From the NCBI GenBank assembly GCA_937928755.1, contig CALEZI010000026.1, positions 1-61,523 of the forward strand: a DNA stretch of 61,523 nucleotides, in the 5' to 3' direction. How positions within the stretch are numbered: the stretch's first letter is position 1; each line of letters opens with the position of its first letter. Positions 41,066 through 49,091 of this stretch are shown here, one piece after another. The stretch is from an uncultured Rhodanobacteraceae bacterium (GTDB lineage Bacteria > Pseudomonadota > Gammaproteobacteria > Xanthomonadales > SZUA-5). The notes under the pieces are model-generated. The model saw only the letters and a program-made list of their open reading frames with translations. It was not told where the DNA came from and searched no databases. Position numbers and translations under genes: made by a program.

Positions 41066-42235
41066 ATGGGCTGGGAAGTCCTTTGGCTGCTGTTGCCCGT
41101 TGCAGCCTGGTCCGGCTACCTGATCGGACGGCGTGGCAGCGAGCGAAGCAGCGGCCAGCGCTTCTCGCAGCTGTCGCAAACCTACTTCAGCGGCCTCAAT
41201 TACCTGCTCAACGAACAGCCTGACAAGGCTATCGAGGTCTTTCTCAAGATCGCCGAGCTCGATAGCGACACCTTCGAAACACAATTGGCGCTGGGCAATC
41301 TTTTTCGCCGTCGCGGCGAAACCGATCGCGCCATCCGCCTGCATCAGGATCTCTACAGTCGCCCGAAGCTCTCCGCCGATCAACGCACCATTGCCTTGCT
41401 GGAGCTTGGCGAGGACTACATGCGTGCCGGTTTGCTGGATCGAGCTGAGGCCCTTTACACCGACTTGCTGGCGATCGACCAACATGCACCCGCGGCACTG
41501 CGCCACCTGATCTCGATTTATCAGCAGGAACGCGACTGGAAACGCGCGATCGAAATGGCGCAACGTCTGCAGTCGATCTCGGGGGATGCCGCCGCGCCGT
41601 TGATGGCACAGTTCTATTGCGAGCTGGCCGACCAGGCACGCGCGCGTGGGGATGCCGGCGAGGCGCGACGACTCGGGTTGGAAGCTACGGCAGTCGATCC
41701 GCGCTGCGTGCGCGCACAGATCCTGCTCGGACGCCTGGCCAAAGCCGAGGGCGCAGCGGAGCAAGCGATCCGCCACTTCGAAAAAGCGGCAGAAATCGAT
41801 CCCGACTTCCTGTCGGAATTGCTCGCCGAACTGCTGGATACCTACGAGGCCAGCGGCAATCCGCAGCGCGCCCAGGCTTTCCTCGACCTGATGATGCAAC
41901 GCGACCGTGGCGTGGCCGCGCTGTTGGCCCGCAGTGCGATGATCGAACGCCAGGAGGGGCGCAGCGACGCCGTCGGCTTTCTCGCAGATCGATTGCACCA
42001 GCGTCCGTCGGTGCGCGGGGTACTGAAGGTGGTCGACCTGTCGTTTCCGTCGGAATCGGGAGAGCGCGCCGAGGCGATCGGCCTGATTCGCGAACTGCTG
42101 CATCGATTGCTGGAGCGCAAACCGGGTTACCGCTGCAGTCGGTGCGGGTTCAGTCCACGCGCGCTGCACTGGCAATGTCCAAGCTGCAAGAGCTGGGGCA
42201 GCATCAAACCGGTGCACGGAGTGCCCGGGGAATGA
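41066..42235 (+). CDS. lapB: Lipopolysaccharide assembly protein B
   Basis: 389 residues. An N-terminal membrane anchor (EVLWLLLPVAAWSGYLIG), TPR helices through about residue 345 (YFSGLNYLLNEQPDKAIEVF, FETQLALGNLFRRRGETDRA), and a C-terminal rubredoxin-like zinc site with Cys357, Cys360, Cys371 and Cys374 (YRCSRCGF, WQCPSCKSWG). All are intact and match LapB/YciM. It controls the level of LpxC and thus the LPS to phospholipid ratio. The stop overlaps a small ORF by ATGA. Confidence 0.95.
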   Translation: MGWEVLWLLLPVAAWSGYLIGRRGSERSSGQRFSQLSQTYFSGLNYLLNEQPDKAIEVFLKIAELDSDTFETQLALGNLFRRRGETDRAIRLHQDLYSRPKLSADQRTIALLELGEDYMRAGLLDRAEALYTDLLAIDQHAPAALRHLISIYQQERDWKRAIEMAQRLQSISGDAAAPLMAQFYCELADQARARGDAGEARRLGLEATAVDPRCVRAQILLGRLAKAEGAAEQAIRHFEKAAEIDPDFLSELLAELLDTYEASGNPQRAQAFLDLMMQRDRGVAALLARSAMIERQEGRSDAVGFLADRLHQRPSVRGVLKVVDLSFPSESGERAEAIGLIRELLHRLLERKPGYRCSRCGFSPRALHWQCPSCKSWGSIKPVHGVPGE

Positions 42236-42402
42236 GGACCTGGGTTCTGCAAGCAGATGCGGGGCCGAGAGCTGTGGGCCTGCGCCGGATAAGCGCCACC
42301 GTGATCCATGCACTTGGCGCGCGGCAGCTTGTTCGCCGCAAGCCAGCCATGAGCGCCCCAGTCGTCAGCCCCCAGTCCCGCGCGTCCCCGATCGAACCGT
42401 GA
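42232..42402 (+). CDS. Possible 56-codon ORF linking lapB and the WecA-like gene
   Basis: An ATG at 42232 overlaps the lapB stop (ATGA), and its TGA overlaps the GTG start of the next gene (GTGA). The product is basic, MRTWVLQADAGPRAVGLRRI then ...GARQLVRRKPAMSAP, and has no recognised motif. The double overlap is the only support; codon usage is unremarkable. It may serve to carry ribosomes between the genes, or be a chance frame. Confidence 0.35.
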   Translation: MRTWVLQADAGPRAVGLRRISATVIHALGARQLVRRKPAMSAPVVSPQSRASPIEP

Positions 42403-43421
42403 GTGCGCTTCTGATTGGCATCGGCGGCGCACTCGCCAGTTGGCTGCTGACCTGGCTGGCGATCCAGTACGCCCGTGCGGCGCAGATGCAGGACGATCCC
42501 GGAGCCCGACGGATGCATGCGCAGCCGACGGCGCGCGGCGCTGGCCTTGGCTTCGTTGCGGTGATCGTCGCTGGCTGGGGTGGCTGGGGCATGGCGCTCG
42601 GCTGGAGTTCGCCGCACGGTCGCTGGGCCCTTGGCGCTTCCGTCGGATTGTTGCTGGTGGCGGTCGTCAGTTGGATCGATGATCGACGTGGGTTGCCGGT
42701 ATTGCCGCGGCTGATCACGCATGTGGCGGCGGCAGTCGTACTGCTGATTGCGGCCTGGCCGACCCTGGCGGCGGAACTTCCTGTCGCGCTGGCACTCTTT
42801 CTGCCGCTGCTGGCGGTGCCAGCGATCAACTTCTGGAACTTCGTGGACGGCATCAACGGGATTGCGGCAAGCCAGGCTGTGGTCGTGGCCGCTGCACTCG
42901 CGACACTTGCATTGATCGCCGGCGACACGCCCGCGGCGTGGTTCGCAGCGCTCGCTGCAGGCGCGGTGCTCGGCTTCCTGCCGAGCAACTTCCCCAAGGC
43001 GCGTGCGTTCATGGGCGATGTTGGCAGCGCCAGCCTTGGTTTCATCATCATCGCGCTGGCGACGCAACCCGTACCGAGCGCCCCCGCGTGGCCGATCGCA
43101 ACATTGTTGCTGGCTGCTCCGGTGTTCCTCGACACCGGTCTGACGCTGGCCTGGCGCATGCTCCGGCGGCCGCGTCGGCGGTGGTACACTGCGCATCGCG
43201 AGCATCTGTATCAGTGGCTGGCCCGCGCCGGCTGGGGCCATACGCGGACTACGCTGAGCTATCTGGCCTGCGCTGCCGGCATCGCTTCCATCGTCTTGTT
43301 CATCGGCCCGCTGCAGACCGAACCCATGCTGATTGCTGCCTTCGTTGTCTATTTGTCCGGCGCGATGGCCTGGCGCCTCGGTCGTGATCGCGTGCTGGCG
43401 CGCATGCGAGGCAGCGCATGA
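42399..43421 (+). CDS. WecA/MraY-like polyprenyl-phosphate glycosyl-1-phosphate transferase
   Basis: 340 residues with about ten membrane helices. The conserved cytoplasmic acidic sites are WIDDRRGLP (Asp94, Asp95), NFWNFVDGINGIA (with Asp150) and FMGDVGSASLGF (Asp207), followed by the basic/His loop HREHLYQ (266-272). The family transfers a sugar-1-phosphate from a UDP-sugar to undecaprenyl phosphate, the first step for O-antigen, enterobacterial common antigen or capsule. The start is GTG at 42399. Its stop overlaps the next gene's ATG, a WbpM-like enzyme, so both act in one surface-glycan pathway. Which sugar it uses cannot be told. Confidence 0.9.
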   Translation: MSALLIGIGGALASWLLTWLAIQYARAAQMQDDPGARRMHAQPTARGAGLGFVAVIVAGWGGWGMALGWSSPHGRWALGASVGLLLVAVVSWIDDRRGLPVLPRLITHVAAAVVLLIAAWPTLAAELPVALALFLPLLAVPAINFWNFVDGINGIAASQAVVVAAALATLALIAGDTPAAWFAALAAGAVLGFLPSNFPKARAFMGDVGSASLGFIIIALATQPVPSAPAWPIATLLLAAPVFLDTGLTLAWRMLRRPRRRWYTAHREHLYQWLARAGWGHTRTTLSYLACAAGIASIVLFIGPLQTEPMLIAAFVVYLSGAMAWRLGRDRVLARMRGSA

Positions 43422-45310
43422 GCAGCGCGCTGCGGGCATTCGTTCGTCTGATTCACCCGCGCAGTGCCGTGGTCGCTCACGACCTGGCGATGATCCTGAT
43501 CGCGTGGTACCTGGCCAAGTCGATCCGTCTCAGCTTCGAAGTCGATACCACGCTCACCGTGCTGGCGCCGAGCGAAGTTGTGCTGGTGCTGGCGATCCAG
43601 GGCGGAATCTTCTGGTGGACCGGCCTCTACAAGGGATTGTGGCGCTTCGCCAGCCTGCCCGATCTGTGGAACATCGTGCGCGGCTCCATCCTTGGCGCGC
43701 TCACGGTTGGTCTGGCGCTGTTCCTCTACGACCGTCTGGGCAATGTCCCGCGCAGCGTGCTGGTGATCTATCCGATCCTGATGTCGGTGCTGCTCGGCCT
43801 GCCGCGGCTTGCATATCGCTTCTGGAAAGACAGTAGGCTGGACTTCTACGAGCGCAGTTCGCGGCGGCGTGTACTGGTGTTGGGCGCCGAACGTGCCGGA
43901 GAGATGCTGGTTCGCGATCTGCGCGCCGAGGGGCAGTATCTGCCGGTAGGATTTCTCGACGACAATCGCCTGCTGCGCGGTGCGCGCGTGCACGGAATCC
44001 CGGTACTCGGGCGCATCGAGGAATTGCGAGAGCTGGCGCGCGAAGTCGCCGCCGACATGCTCCTGATTGCGATGCCGAGCGCCAGCACGGCGGAAATGCG
44101 CCGCGTCGTCGAATTGTGCGAGGAGACCGGGCTGCCGTTTCGAACGGTGCCACGCCTGCAGGACGTGGTCGCCGGACGTTCGGCATTCAACGAACTGAAG
44201 GAAGTCGCGATCGAGGACCTGCTCGGCCGCGAACCGGTGCAACTGGACTGGACCGCGATTCGCCAGGCGCTGAGTGGCAAACGTGTGCTGGTCACCGGCG
44301 GCGGCGGCTCGATCGGCGCCGAGTTGTGCCGCCAGGTCGCGCGCCTCGGCGCTTCGGCACTGGGCATTCTCGAACAGTCCGAATACAACCTGTACCAGAT
44401 CGAGCGACAACTGCGACGCGAGTTCCCCGACCTTGAACTGGATGCGGCGCTTGGCGATGTTTGCGATCCGGCCACCTGCCGGCACGTGCTGGAGGCGCTG
44501 CGGCCGCAAGTGGTGTTCCACGCGGCCGCCTACAAGCATGTTCCGTTGTTGCAGCACCAGCTGCGCGAGGCGTTTCGCAACAATGTGCTGGGCACCCGCG
44601 CCATTGCGCTGGCGGCGGATGAGGCAGGCATCGAGACTTTCGTGCTGATTTCCACCGACAAGGCGGTCAATCCCGCCAACGTCATGGGGGCCACCAAGCG
44701 CATCGCCGAGATCTTCTGCCAGAACCTGGCGCGGCGGTCGAGAACCTGCTTCCTCACCGTGCGTTTCGGCAATGTGCTCGATTCCGCGGGCAGCGTCGTT
44801 CCCCTGTTCCGCGAGCAGATTCGTCAGGGCGGGCCGGTCACCGTGACCCACCCGGAAATCAGTCGCTACTTCATGACCATCCCCGAGGCCTGTCAGTTGA
44901 TCCTGCAGGCGGCCACGCTGGGGCAGGGCGGCGAGATCTTCGCACTCGACATGGGCGAGCCGATCCAGATCCGTTACCTTGCGGAACAGATGATCCGCCT
45001 TGCCGGAAAACTGCCGGGCCAGGAGATCCAGATCGTCTACACCGGATTGCGCGAGGGCGAAAAGCTGTTCGAGGAGCTGTTCCACGAACACGAGAGCTAC
45101 CAGCAAACGCGCCACCAGAAGATCTTCCTGGCGCAACACCGCTCGGTGAACCTGGACGAGCTCAGCCAGGCCTTGCACCAGGGCGAAGCCGCCGTTCGAC
45201 GCTACGCAGTCGAAGAGCTGCGCGAGATCCTGAGCCGCTTCGTGCCCGAGTTCTCCGGACGACCGCAGCAGGGCGAAGACGCCAACGTGGTGCCGCTGAA
45301 GCGGGCCTGA
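43418..45310 (+). CDS. WbpM/PglF-type membrane UDP-HexNAc 4,6-dehydratase
   Basis: 630 residues: four N-terminal membrane helices (about 18-135), a CoA-binding-like Rossmann domain (RRVLVLGAERAGEMLVRDLR) and an SDR catalytic domain from about 285 with VLVTGGGGSIGAELCRQ (GGGGSIG 294-300). The catalytic Tyr of ordinary SDRs is replaced by Met423 in NVMGATKR, with Lys427 and an upstream STDKAVNP segment, as in WbpM and PglF. It makes UDP-4-keto-6-deoxy sugars for glycan primers such as QuiNAc or bacillosamine. ATG overlaps the WecA-like stop. Confidence 0.92.
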   Translation: MSSALRAFVRLIHPRSAVVAHDLAMILIAWYLAKSIRLSFEVDTTLTVLAPSEVVLVLAIQGGIFWWTGLYKGLWRFASLPDLWNIVRGSILGALTVGLALFLYDRLGNVPRSVLVIYPILMSVLLGLPRLAYRFWKDSRLDFYERSSRRRVLVLGAERAGEMLVRDLRAEGQYLPVGFLDDNRLLRGARVHGIPVLGRIEELRELAREVAADMLLIAMPSASTAEMRRVVELCEETGLPFRTVPRLQDVVAGRSAFNELKEVAIEDLLGREPVQLDWTAIRQALSGKRVLVTGGGGSIGAELCRQVARLGASALGILEQSEYNLYQIERQLRREFPDLELDAALGDVCDPATCRHVLEALRPQVVFHAAAYKHVPLLQHQLREAFRNNVLGTRAIALAADEAGIETFVLISTDKAVNPANVMGATKRIAEIFCQNLARRSRTCFLTVRFGNVLDSAGSVVPLFREQIRQGGPVTVTHPEISRYFMTIPEACQLILQAATLGQGGEIFALDMGEPIQIRYLAEQMIRLAGKLPGQEIQIVYTGLREGEKLFEELFHEHESYQQTRHQKIFLAQHRSVNLDELSQALHQGEAAVRRYAVEELREILSRFVPEFSGRPQQGEDANVVPLKRA

Positions 45311-45413
45311 TTTGCTGTTTCGGCGATTCGCGTGAAAGCGACTCAAAGGAAGAAGCAAGCGTCGTTCTGGCGGCGATGGGACTGACCGTGCCCGACGCCT
45401 CAGGAGTGCGGAC

Positions 45414-45442
45414 TTGTGGGGCGGCTCGCCACTAATTATACT
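45414..45442 (+). promoter_or_regulatory. Predicted mazEF promoter
   Basis: TTGTGG (45414-45419) and TATACT (45437-45442) are spaced 17 bp, giving a plausible sigma-70 promoter about 30 bp before the antitoxin start. The A/T-rich stretch TAATTATACTTTGAGATAAC around the -10 stands out from local GC-rich DNA and is a likely autoregulatory operator. Confidence 0.6.
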
Positions 45443-45471
45443 TTGAGATAACATCCGCTGGGAGGTACGCC

Positions 45472-45729
45472 ATGCACACCACCAATCTGCGCAAAGTGGG
45501 TGGCTCGGTCATGCTGGCCGTCCCGCCCGCATTTCTCGATCAACTGCATCTTCGAGTGGGTGCGACCGTCGGCCTGGCGGTTGATAACGGCTGCCTGGTG
45601 GTCAATCCCAGCCCGCGGCCGCGCTATACGCTCGCGGAGTTGCTGGCTGCCTCGGACTATTCGCAGGCGCAATCTGCCGAGGAACGTGAATGGGTCGATG
45701 CGCCCGCCGTGGGTCGTGAGTTGCTGTGA
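45472..45729 (+). CDS. mazE: MazE-type antitoxin
   Basis: 85 residues with GGGAGG upstream. The N-terminal AbrB/MazE DNA-binding swapped-hairpin domain reads TTNLRKVGGSVMLAVPPAFL, then LRVGATVGLAVDNGCLVVNP. The C-terminal acidic tail (AEEREWVDAPAVGREL) is where such antitoxins wrap around the toxin. It should repress its own promoter and neutralise MazF. Its stop overlaps the GTG start of mazF. Confidence 0.9.
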   Translation: MHTTNLRKVGGSVMLAVPPAFLDQLHLRVGATVGLAVDNGCLVVNPSPRPRYTLAELLAASDYSQAQSAEEREWVDAPAVGRELL

Positions 45730-46052
45730 GGCGCGGTGACATCTACATGGTGTCGCTCGATCCGACCGCAGGGCATGAGCAAAGCGGTAGCCGCCCCGTT
45801 CTGATCGTGTCGCCGACCGAATTCAACGAAGCCACCAAGTTGCCGGTGATTCTCCCAATCACCAACAGCGGCGCGTTCGCCCGGCGTTTGGGCTTCGCCG
45901 TGCCCCTGACCGGCATCAAGACCACCGGCGTCGTGCGCTGCGATCAGCCGCGCGTCATCGACCTGGCTGCCCGCCACGCTCGCAAGGTCGATACCCTGCC
46001 GGAACCCATCATGGACGAAGTACTGGCGAAGGTCGCAACGCTGTTCGAGTAA
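45726..46052 (+). CDS. mazF: MazF-type mRNA interferase toxin
   Basis: 108 residues, starting GTG at 45726 within the mazE stop (GTGA). MRRGDIYMVSLDPTAGHEQS, RPVLIVSPTEFNEATKLPVI and TTGVVRCDQPRVIDLAAR are the MazF/PemK signatures; the active-site Arg and Thr are present. It cuts single-stranded RNA at short motifs when MazE is lost. Full length, so the toxin is probably functional. The pair lies between glycan genes and galU. Confidence 0.93.
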   Translation: MRRGDIYMVSLDPTAGHEQSGSRPVLIVSPTEFNEATKLPVILPITNSGAFARRLGFAVPLTGIKTTGVVRCDQPRVIDLAARHARKVDTLPEPIMDEVLAKVATLFE

Positions 46053-46090
46053 GCTCATCAGGAATGACCATGGGCGCTATGCCTGAATAG

Positions 46091-46284
46091 GTCCACTGTC
46101 GGTACGGTGGACGAGCGTAGTGGTTCAAGTCAGGCTGCGACATCGCGTGGCGTCGGAGCGGACCAAGCACTCGCCGGTTGCTCGCCTCCGCGTCCTCCGC
46201 CGCTTCGCGTGAGTCGACTTCTGGCTGACGGATTCACCTTTTCAGACCTGGGGAACCACAGGAAGCGCGCTGTTTCGTGCTTCC
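46091..46284. other. Intergenic hairpins between mazF and galU
   Basis: The 291 bp gap (46053-46343) holds two stem-loops: GTCCAC/GTGGAC (46091-46096, 46107-46112) soon after mazF, and GGAAGC/GCTTCC (46261-46266, 46279-46284) in the galU leader. Neither has a T-run. No gene is recognised. Confidence 0.45.
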
Positions 46285-46343
46285 CACATTCCAGGTGCCC
46301 CGCGCCCCGCTATCCTTGACGCATCTTCCATCAGGACGTATCG

Positions 46344-47237
46344 ATGACTGATCGACTGCGCACCGTCGTCTTCCCCGTTGCCGGTCTCGGCACTCGCTTC
46401 CTGCCGGCCACCAAGGTGATACCCAAGGAAATGCTGCCGGTGATGGACCGGCCATTGATTCAGTGGGCAGCAGATGAAGCGGTGGCGGCCGGCGCCGACA
46501 CCCTGGTGTTCGTGGTCAATCGCAACAAGCGTGCGATCAACGACCATTTCGACACGGCATTCGAACTCGAGCAACGCCTGGAACGCAGCAACAAACTCGA
46601 ACTGCTGCAGATCGTGCGTGATGTGCTGCCGGCCCATGTGCGACCGGTGTTCGTGCTGCAGCCGGATGCTCGTGGACTCGGGCACGCGGTCCTGTGCGCA
46701 AGGCCTGCCGTGGCGCCGGGAGTTTTCGGCGTGATTCTGCCGGACGACCTGATCGTCAATCGCGGTGGCCCTGGCGCGCTGGAACAGATGGCGGAAATCC
46801 AGCGCAAAGAGGGCGGCAGCGTGATTGCCGTCGAGCCGGTGGACCCGAGAGATACCGGAAAGTACGGCATCGTTTCCGGCGTTTCGGCGAATCCTCGCCA
46901 GATGCGCATCGAGGGCATCGTCGAGAAGCCGCGTCCGGACGTGGCGCCGTCCAACCTCGCTGTCGTTGGTCGCTACGTGCTCGACACCCGCATCTTCGAA
47001 CTGCTCGAACGCACCCGTCCCGGTGCCGGCGGCGAGATCCAGCTGACCGACGCCATTGCGGCGCTGCTGCGGGAGCAGCCGGTGCACGCCTACCGCTTCG
47101 ACGGCGTGCGCTACGATTGCGGCACCAAGCTTGGTTATGTCCATGCCACCTTGCGACTGGCGCTCGACGACGTGGAGATCGGCACGGATGTGCGCCGCCT
47201 GATGTCCGAGCTGACTCAGGAAGAGTCGCCGGGTTGA
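46344..47237 (+). CDS. galU: UTP-glucose-1-phosphate uridylyltransferase
   Basis: 297 residues of nucleotidyltransferase fold: FPVAGLGTRFLPATKVIPKE (10-29, nucleotide and catalytic Arg/Lys motif), MLPVMDRPLIQWAADEAVAA, GHAVLCARP, FGVILPDDLIV, GIVEKP and GGEIQLTDAIAALL. It makes UDP-glucose for LPS core, exopolysaccharide or trehalose. ATG at 46344. It follows the glycan genes but has its own leader. A GC hairpin follows. Confidence 0.96.
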   Translation: MTDRLRTVVFPVAGLGTRFLPATKVIPKEMLPVMDRPLIQWAADEAVAAGADTLVFVVNRNKRAINDHFDTAFELEQRLERSNKLELLQIVRDVLPAHVRPVFVLQPDARGLGHAVLCARPAVAPGVFGVILPDDLIVNRGGPGALEQMAEIQRKEGGSVIAVEPVDPRDTGKYGIVSGVSANPRQMRIEGIVEKPRPDVAPSNLAVVGRYVLDTRIFELLERTRPGAGGEIQLTDAIAALLREQPVHAYRFDGVRYDCGTKLGYVHATLRLALDDVEIGTDVRRLMSELTQEESPG

Positions 47238-47241
47238 CCGC

Positions 47242-47260
47242 GGCGCGCCGTCTGCGCGCC
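47242..47260. terminator. GC hairpin between convergent galU and GGDEF genes
   Basis: GGCGCGC (47242-47248) and GCGCGCC (47254-47260) form a 7 bp stem with a CGTCT loop in the 40 bp gap between two convergent genes. No T-run follows. It could serve as a bidirectional stop. Confidence 0.45.
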
Positions 47261-47277
47261 CCCGGGGACAACACGAA

Positions 47278-49011
47278 CTAATGCACGACCACGCGGTTGC
47301 GGCCTTCGCGCTTGGCGATGTACATCGCGGCATCGCTGTGCGCCAGCAGTTGCTGCAGATCGTGGCCGCTGTCGGCGGTGGTCGCCACACCGAAACTGGC
47401 CGACAACCGATTCGAATCGCTTTCCGGTCCGAAGCGAATCTCGCGTAAACCGGCGCGACAACGCTCGGCCCAGGCTCTGGCCGTATCGACTTCCTGAAGG
47501 GGCAGCAGGATGGCGAATTCCTCGCCGCCCAGTCTTCCGATCAGATCGTCTTTGCCGAGCAGAGCGCGACACGTGTCGGCCGCGCGCCGCAGTACGTCGT
47601 CGCCGATGGCGTGACCGTAGCGATCGTTGATCTGCTTGAACTGGTCCAGATCCAGCAGCACTGCGGCCGCAGGCTCGCCGCTGCGTCGCAACTGTTCGAG
47701 TAATCCCGCGGCGCGCTCCATGAAATGCGGGCGACTGGCCACGTTGGTGAGCGCGTCGCGCTGTGCGAGCGTCTGGAAATGCAGGTGCATCCGCCGCGTC
47801 CGCAGAGTCCAGAGCAGCGCGAACAGCAGCACCGTCAACAGCAGCAGGATCGACAGCCGCGCGGTTTGTTCGCCCTTGCGGGCAATCTCGCGCTGCAGTT
47901 CGAGCACCTGGTTCTGCTGATTGAGGGCGTCGATCTGCAGAGACGACGCATGCGACTGGTGGCGTGCCATTTCGAAGGCCAATGCGCGTCGACTGACATC
48001 GTCGAGGTGCGCCCGGTCGGCCAAATGGTGCGCCTCGAGTGCGCGCAAGGCGCGCTGGTAGTCGCCCTGGCGTTCCGCAACCTGATAGATGACGCGCCAC
48101 GCCTGTGCCAATGACTCGGTGAAGGTTCCCGCGGCGGTGCCGTCGATCGATTCCTGTGCCGCAGCCAGAGCGGCCTGAAAGTTTCCTTGTGCCAGATAGG
48201 CGACCGCGAGCTGGGCAGCAACATCGGCGATCAGATACGGATAGCGTGTCGCGCGGATGGCTTCCTGATGGCGCAACAATCCCTGAATGGCTTCGCCGTG
48301 TCGGCCGTTCTGCATCTGCAAGCGGGCGATGTACGTGCGCAACAATCCGGCGAACACATGCTCGCCGTCGCTGGCGCAGGACTCGGCGCTCTTGAGCAGG
48401 TCGCTGTCGACATCCTGCTGCAGTCCGGAACCGACCCGCGACTGATAATGCAGGGTTGCGGCCCCGCAGCGGACCCACGGCGCCTGACTCTCGGCGAGCA
48501 CACGTGTCGAATAGCGCAGACTCTCTTCGTACTGACCGACCTGGTTCAGCAACTGCGCGACCGCACCGAGCGCCTGCGCGCGGACATCGGCATCGGTCAC
48601 GCCCTCGACTTCCTCGAGGACCAGATTGAGCTGCTCGTAACTTTCGCTGTAGCGTCGCGTGAGCGTCAGCGCGTTGAGCATCGTCACCCGGCTGCGAAAT
48701 CGCAGCAGCGGATCGCTGCCGTTGCTTATCAATGTCCGGAAAGCGACGATGGCTGCTTCGTAGTCGCCCGAATAAGTCTGCTGCCATGCCCTGAGATACG
48801 CCAGATGCTCGCGCTGTTGCTCGCTGAGCAGCGCGCGCTCGGCCTCCACCGCTTCGAGCTCGGCCAGGAATTCGGACATCTGAGAGCGCTTGACAGCTTC
48901 GGCGCGCGCCAGATGCTCGTCGATGCTGTTGCCGGCCAGCGCCACCGATGACAACAGCGCCCCGAGCAGCAGGGCGGCGGCAAAACGGCAGCGGGTAACG
49001 AGATTGCTCAT
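47278..49011 (-). CDS. Diguanylate cyclase with periplasmic TPR-like sensor
   Basis: 577 residues from the ATG at 49011. A signal-anchor (AAALLLGALLSSVALAGN), then about 330 residues of TPR-like helical repeats (YEAAIVAFRTLISNG, GNFQAALAAAQESIDG), a membrane helix at about 385-403 (LLLLTVLLFALLWTLR) and a C-terminal GGDEF domain with GGEEF at 495-499. It should make c-di-GMP in the cytoplasm in response to a periplasmic cue. The product-inhibition I-site (RxxD) is missing (GKDD instead), so feedback may be weak. It lies downstream of sbcB on the same strand. Confidence 0.88.
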   Translation of the reverse strand: MSNLVTRCRFAAALLLGALLSSVALAGNSIDEHLARAEAVKRSQMSEFLAELEAVEAERALLSEQQREHLAYLRAWQQTYSGDYEAAIVAFRTLISNGSDPLLRFRSRVTMLNALTLTRRYSESYEQLNLVLEEVEGVTDADVRAQALGAVAQLLNQVGQYEESLRYSTRVLAESQAPWVRCGAATLHYQSRVGSGLQQDVDSDLLKSAESCASDGEHVFAGLLRTYIARLQMQNGRHGEAIQGLLRHQEAIRATRYPYLIADVAAQLAVAYLAQGNFQAALAAAQESIDGTAAGTFTESLAQAWRVIYQVAERQGDYQRALRALEAHHLADRAHLDDVSRRALAFEMARHQSHASSLQIDALNQQNQVLELQREIARKGEQTARLSILLLLTVLLFALLWTLRTRRMHLHFQTLAQRDALTNVASRPHFMERAAGLLEQLRRSGEPAAAVLLDLDQFKQINDRYGHAIGDDVLRRAADTCRALLGKDDLIGRLGGEEFAILLPLQEVDTARAWAERCRAGLREIRFGPESDSNRLSASFGVATTADSGHDLQQLLAHSDAAMYIAKREGRNRVVVH

Positions 49012-49091
49012 GCGGCCCCAATTCTCGACGCGCGCGATGCAGGAGTGCAATGCATTCTGCGGCCTCGGCCTTCGGGATAGCCTTGCCACGA

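Noticed and set aside
43349..45454. 701-codon minus-strand ORF opposite the WbpM-like gene
   Set aside because: Mirror frame of a complete, recognisable dehydratase gene.
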